Positions 61,143 to 64,000 of a stretch of 64,000 nt of DNA are shown piece by piece. Origin of the DNA: Clostridium sp. OF03-18AA (GTDB lineage Bacteria > Bacillota > Clostridia > Lachnospirales > Lachnospiraceae); contig NZ_QUEP01000009.1 of the NCBI RefSeq assembly GCF_003478035.1, positions 62,421-126,420 on the forward strand. The letters are read 5' to 3'. Made by a program: the position numbers and the translations under genes. Under the pieces are notes generated by a model. That model did not search any database and was not told where the DNA came from. It worked only from the letters and a program-made list of their open reading frames with translations. Position 1 is the first letter of the stretch, and each line of letters begins with the position of its first letter.

Positions 61143-61172
61143 TAAAAAAGAAATCTTAAGAGGTGACAGTGA

Positions 61173-62669
61173 ATGAGAAAGAAATTTCTGCTATTGCTGG
61201 CGCTTCTTTTTTTATTGGCCGGGGTGATCTTTGTCCTGCCCGCAGTGCGGGATCATGTTCCGGATCAAACAAAAGAGAGTGCCGCGGAAGAGACAGAACC
61301 GTCAACAACCGAGTCGGAACCGCCGACAGAGACGGAAACGGAATCGGAGACTGGGACAGAAACCGAGGAGCCGACCGAAGAGGAGACGGAAGGTCCCGGA
61401 GATCCGGTGGACCGGGAAAAGATCGAGACGCATCTGATCATCGCGTCTGACACCCACTACATGTCACCGTCGTTGACGGATTATGGCGTAGCATTTGACC
61501 AGCTTGTAAACAGCAGTGATGGAAAAGTGATCCGCTATCAGCCACAGTTATGGCAGGCGTTTGAATCGGAAGTTCTTGAGGCACATCCGGATGCCCTGAT
61601 CCTGAGCGGCGACCTGAGTTTAAATGGAGAAAAGGCAAACCACCTGGAATTTGCGGAAAAACTCCGGAAGATCAAAGACGCAGGGATCCCGGTCTATGTG
61701 ATCCCCGGAAATCACGATATCAACAAGCCGAATGCCGGAGAATACTTCGGGGATCAGAGAACGGATGTGGAAAGCGTGACGTCGGAAGAATTCCGGGAGA
61801 TTTACGGAGATTTCGGATACAATGAGGCAAAGAGCGAAGCACCGGATTCCCTGAGTTATCTGGTGGAACTGAATGATACCACCTGGTTCATGATGCTTGA
61901 TACGACGGTCTGCGAGCCGGAAAATGAGGTGTACGGTGAGATTAAAGAGGGAACGCTGGAATGGATGGAAGAATGCCTGAAAGAGGCGTATGCCGAAGGA
62001 ATCACCGTGATCCCGGTTGGACACCACAATCTCCAGCGCCTGAGCCGTGTCTATGTGGAGGAATGCGTGATCGAGAACTGTGACGAGGTCCGGGAACTCT
62101 TTGAACGTTATCTGACGCCTGTGTACTTCAGCGGCCATCTCCACACGCAGAAGGTCATGAAACACCTGACAGAGCCGGGAATGGGCTCAGACACTTACGG
62201 AATCTGGGAGATCGTGAGCAATTCCCTGATCCTGCCGCCATGTCAGTACGGGACTGTAACGTTAAACACGGACGGCAGCATCGATTATCTCGCAAAGACC
62301 GTGGATGTTTCCACCTGGGCGGCCGCAAACGGGGAGACGGATCCGAACCTTCTTGAGTTCTCAGCCTATGCAGCGGATTATCTGCAGACGGTCATCAAGA
62401 ATCAGATCTTTAAAACCCTGGAGGATGTGCCGAAAGAATTAAAAGAAGTTATGGCGGACTTTTATACGGATATCTACAAGGATTACTATGCCGGAGTGCC
62501 GATCAGTTATTCGGAGAAGAAAAACGAGTTCGGATACGGCCTCTGGGTCCGCTACATGGATCCGAGCGTTGAGTTCCGCCAGCTCGACGGAATGATGCGC
62601 GACACGATGTCGGCAAATAACCATGCCGAGATCCCGAATCCGGTCCGTTTGAAACGCCCGGAACAATAA
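61173..62669 (+). CDS. Membrane-anchored calcineurin-like metallophosphoesterase
   Basis: A 498-residue exported phosphoesterase. A signal/anchor helix is at about 5-25, then a Glu/Thr/Pro-rich spacer (about 28-70). The catalytic domain has the ordered motifs SDTHY near 92, SGDLSLNG near 146, PGNHDIN near 179, GHHNLQR near 286 and GHLHTQK near 327, a full two-metal set. The C-terminal ~110 residues are a helical tail. AAGAGGTGACAGTGA precedes the ATG. It lies about 30 bp after the SRP RNA and may be read through from it. Substrate unknown. Confidence 0.9.
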   Translation: MRKKFLLLLALLFLLAGVIFVLPAVRDHVPDQTKESAAEETEPSTTESEPPTETETESETGTETEEPTEEETEGPGDPVDREKIETHLIIASDTHYMSPSLTDYGVAFDQLVNSSDGKVIRYQPQLWQAFESEVLEAHPDALILSGDLSLNGEKANHLEFAEKLRKIKDAGIPVYVIPGNHDINKPNAGEYFGDQRTDVESVTSEEFREIYGDFGYNEAKSEAPDSLSYLVELNDTTWFMMLDTTVCEPENEVYGEIKEGTLEWMEECLKEAYAEGITVIPVGHHNLQRLSRVYVEECVIENCDEVRELFERYLTPVYFSGHLHTQKVMKHLTEPGMGSDTYGIWEIVSNSLILPPCQYGTVTLNTDGSIDYLAKTVDVSTWAAANGETDPNLLEFSAYAADYLQTVIKNQIFKTLEDVPKELKEVMADFYTDIYKDYYAGVPISYSEKKNEFGYGLWVRYMDPSVEFRQLDGMMRDTMSANNHAEIPNPVRLKRPEQ

Positions 62670-62730
62670 AAAAGAGAGGACGCACCGTCTGCCGGTCTGC
62701 ATGAGGACCTTATTTTTGTCCATAATATGT

Positions 62731-62872
62731 GTTACAGTACACGGACACTCTATGCCCGCGCACTGTAACACGATTTTGCCGATGCTTCGCATTCCGAATC
62801 GGCAAAATCTGCTGCCACAACTGTATTGTACGGAATTTTCAGTTCAGAAAATTCCTACCGTGTACAGTAACT
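62731..62872. repeat. Second hairpin-repeat family, copy 2, plus composite inverted repeats
   Basis: 62731-62769 is a palindrome GTTACAGT...ACTGTAAC whose reverse complement closely matches 38571-38608. Next come GATTTTGCCGAT...ATCGGCAAAATC (62772-62809) and GGAATTTTC...GAAAATTCC (62832-62855), and the outer pair GTTACAGTACACGG / CCGTGTACAGTAAC (one mismatch, 62731-62744 and 62859-62872) closes the whole unit. It fills most of the 331-bp gap before pfk. Confidence 0.7.
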
Positions 62873-62892
62873 AATATGCCTAGAAAAGAGAG

Positions 62893-62926
62893 AGGAGACA
62901 AGTTTTTCTTGCCCGTCTCTTTTCTT
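62893..62926 (+). terminator. Possible terminator
   Basis: GAGACAAG / CTTGCCCGTCTC with a T-rich tail; overlaps the pfk -35 region, so the call is weak. Confidence 0.35.
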
Positions 62927-62937
62927 TGTATTATAAT
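62909..62937 (+). promoter_or_regulatory. Promoter of pfk
   Basis: TTGCCC, 17 bp, TATAAT. Confidence 0.5.
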
Positions 62938-63000
62938 CTTATCTTGGATACATGCATTCACATTTCGACTGAAAGAAATCGGAGAAAGGACAAGACGATG

Positions 63001-64000
63001 AAGAGAGTTGGATTCCTTACGAGCGGCGGCGACTGCCAGGCATTAAACGCAACGATGCGCGGAGTCGCAAAAGGTCTGTATCAGATCTACAAAGATGAAG
63101 TGGAAATTATCGGATTTGAAGATGGATATAAAGGTCTGATGTATGCAAATTATCAGATGATGAAACAATCAGATTTTTCAGGCGTCCTCACAAAAGGCGG
63201 AACGATGCTCGGCACTTCCAGACAGCCGTTCAAGCTGATGCGTGTACCGGACGAGAACGGACTCGACAAGGTGGAGCTCATGAAGCACACCTACTATAAA
63301 TTGAAGTTGGACGCTTTAGTCGTCCTCGGCGGAAACGGAAGCCAGAAAACGGCAAATCTCTTAAGCCAGGAAGGACTCAACGTGATCGGACTTCCGAAGA
63401 CCATCGATAACGATCTCTGGGGAACGGATATGACGTTCGGATTCCAGAGCGCTGTGGATATCGCGACGAATGCGATCGACTGTATCCACACGACCGCGTC
63501 CTCCCACGGACGTGTCTTCATCGTGGAAATCATGGGACATAAAGTCGGCTGGCTCACACTTCATGCAGGCATCGCCGGCGGAGCGGATATCATCCTGATC
63601 CCGGAGATCCCGTATGACTTAAATAAAGTCGTAAAGAAGATCAAAGAGCGGACGAAGAACGGAAGCCGTTTCTCGATCCTTGCGGTGGCTGAGGGTGCGA
63701 TCTCAAAAGAACAGGCAGCTCTTTCCAAGAAGGAGTATAAGAAGTATCTGGAGGAACGCGCAACGAAATACCAGTCCGTCGCGTATGAGATCGGCGCGAA
63801 GATCCAGGAGATGACAGGACAGGAGATCCGTGTGACCGTTCCGGGCCATATGCAGCGCGGCGGCACTCCGGTCCCGTATGACCGCGTTCTCTCCACAAGG
63901 ATCGGCGCTCATGCCGCCGACATGATCAAAAATAATGAATTCGGCAAGCTGGTCGTTGTAAAAAACAATGTGATCACGGATATCCCGCTGGCAGAATCTG
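63001..64000 (+). CDS. 6-Phosphofructokinase, 3' partial
   Basis: Open from ATG 63001 to the window edge; 333 codons read, so the C-terminus is missing. It starts MKRVGFLTSGGDCQALNATMRG, a standard PFK nucleotide loop; GGNGSQKT is near 105, PKTIDNDLWGT near 130, and MGHKVGW and VPGHMQRGG lie further on. In E. coli numbering the donor-specifying positions appear as Gly104 with Lys124 (GGNGS; PKTIDND): Lys124 is typical of pyrophosphate-dependent PFKs, Gly104 of ATP-dependent ones. Donor is therefore unresolved. AAAGGAC lies 9 bp before the ATG. Confidence 0.93.

Noticed and set aside
1..64000. CRISPR arrays, tRNA or rRNA genes, phage or transposase genes
   Set aside because: No direct-repeat/spacer arrays, no cloverleaf with CCA or GTTCGA-type T-loop, and no integrase or transposase reading frame were found by eye.

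Overview
The window looks like a chromosomal segment of a gut-type anaerobic Firmicute, most likely a member of the Lachnospiraceae (Clostridium cluster XIVa). The reasons are gene content and style, not a database match: oxygen-independent ribonucleotide reductase (nrdD/nrdG), meso-diaminopimelate dehydrogenase, T-box leaders, a large Alu-type SRP RNA, MutS2, YhaM, three MATE pumps, a DUF6128-like protein, strong AGGAGG ribosome sites and moderate G+C. There is no phage, integrase, transposase gene, CRISPR array, tRNA or rRNA. The first gene is cut by the left edge and the last (phosphofructokinase) by the right edge.

Layout. 1-1.3 kb: end of a flavoprotein/DUF1667 pair. 1.3-6.6 kb: DUF885 lipoprotein peptidase, acyl-CoA thioesterase, and a hydrolase/DUF2156 membrane-protein pair. 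6.7-12.6 kb: T-box-controlled metG followed by traX, tatD and rsmA, then an ATC-hydrolase-family protein. 12.7-16.8 kb: two MATE pumps flanking ddh. 16.8-21 kb: a three-gene LRR / VWA-metallopeptidase / MoxR-ATPase locus. 21.1-25.3 kb: radical SAM protein and nrdDG behind predicted NrdR boxes. 25.5-27.5 kb: marR-MATE. 27.5-31.6 kb: four leftward genes forming two paralogous isopropylmalate-dehydratase-type enzymes, with a CcpC-like operator upstream. 31.7-33.8 kb: MBL hydrolase and M20 amidohydrolase. 33.9-38.5 kb: mutS2 and a two-component system. 38.9-41.2 kb: an HtrA-like protein lacking its catalytic residues, and YhaM. 41.5-43.6 kb: a T-box in front of a CstA transporter. 44-47 kb: rlmD, a small protein, a GNAT and a YfcE phosphodiesterase. 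47-52.9 kb: a cobalamin riboswitch in front of a five-gene Opp/Nik-type ABC importer. 53-58.5 kb: Ntn-hydrolase of the GGT family, malic enzyme, DUF6128-like protein, tadA. 58.7-64 kb: YitT protein, an exported protein with a decarboxylase-like motif, SRP RNA, an exported metallophosphoesterase and pfk.

What stands out. (i) A previously unlisted-looking family of about 133-bp palindromic intergenic elements occurs five times (two full forward copies, one full reverse copy, two reduced), with paired base changes that keep the central stem. (ii) A T-box riboswitch drives a CstA transporter. (iii) A B12 riboswitch drives a Nik/Opp-type importer, suggesting cobalt or a related substrate. (iv) The HtrA-like protein has lost all three triad residues. 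(v) The LRR-VWA-MoxR locus is a compact chaperone/metallopeptidase-like system of unknown target. (vi) The tandem LeuCD-type pairs carry an ATAA-N7-TTAT site at about -65. All functions are inferred from motifs read by eye; no searches were run.
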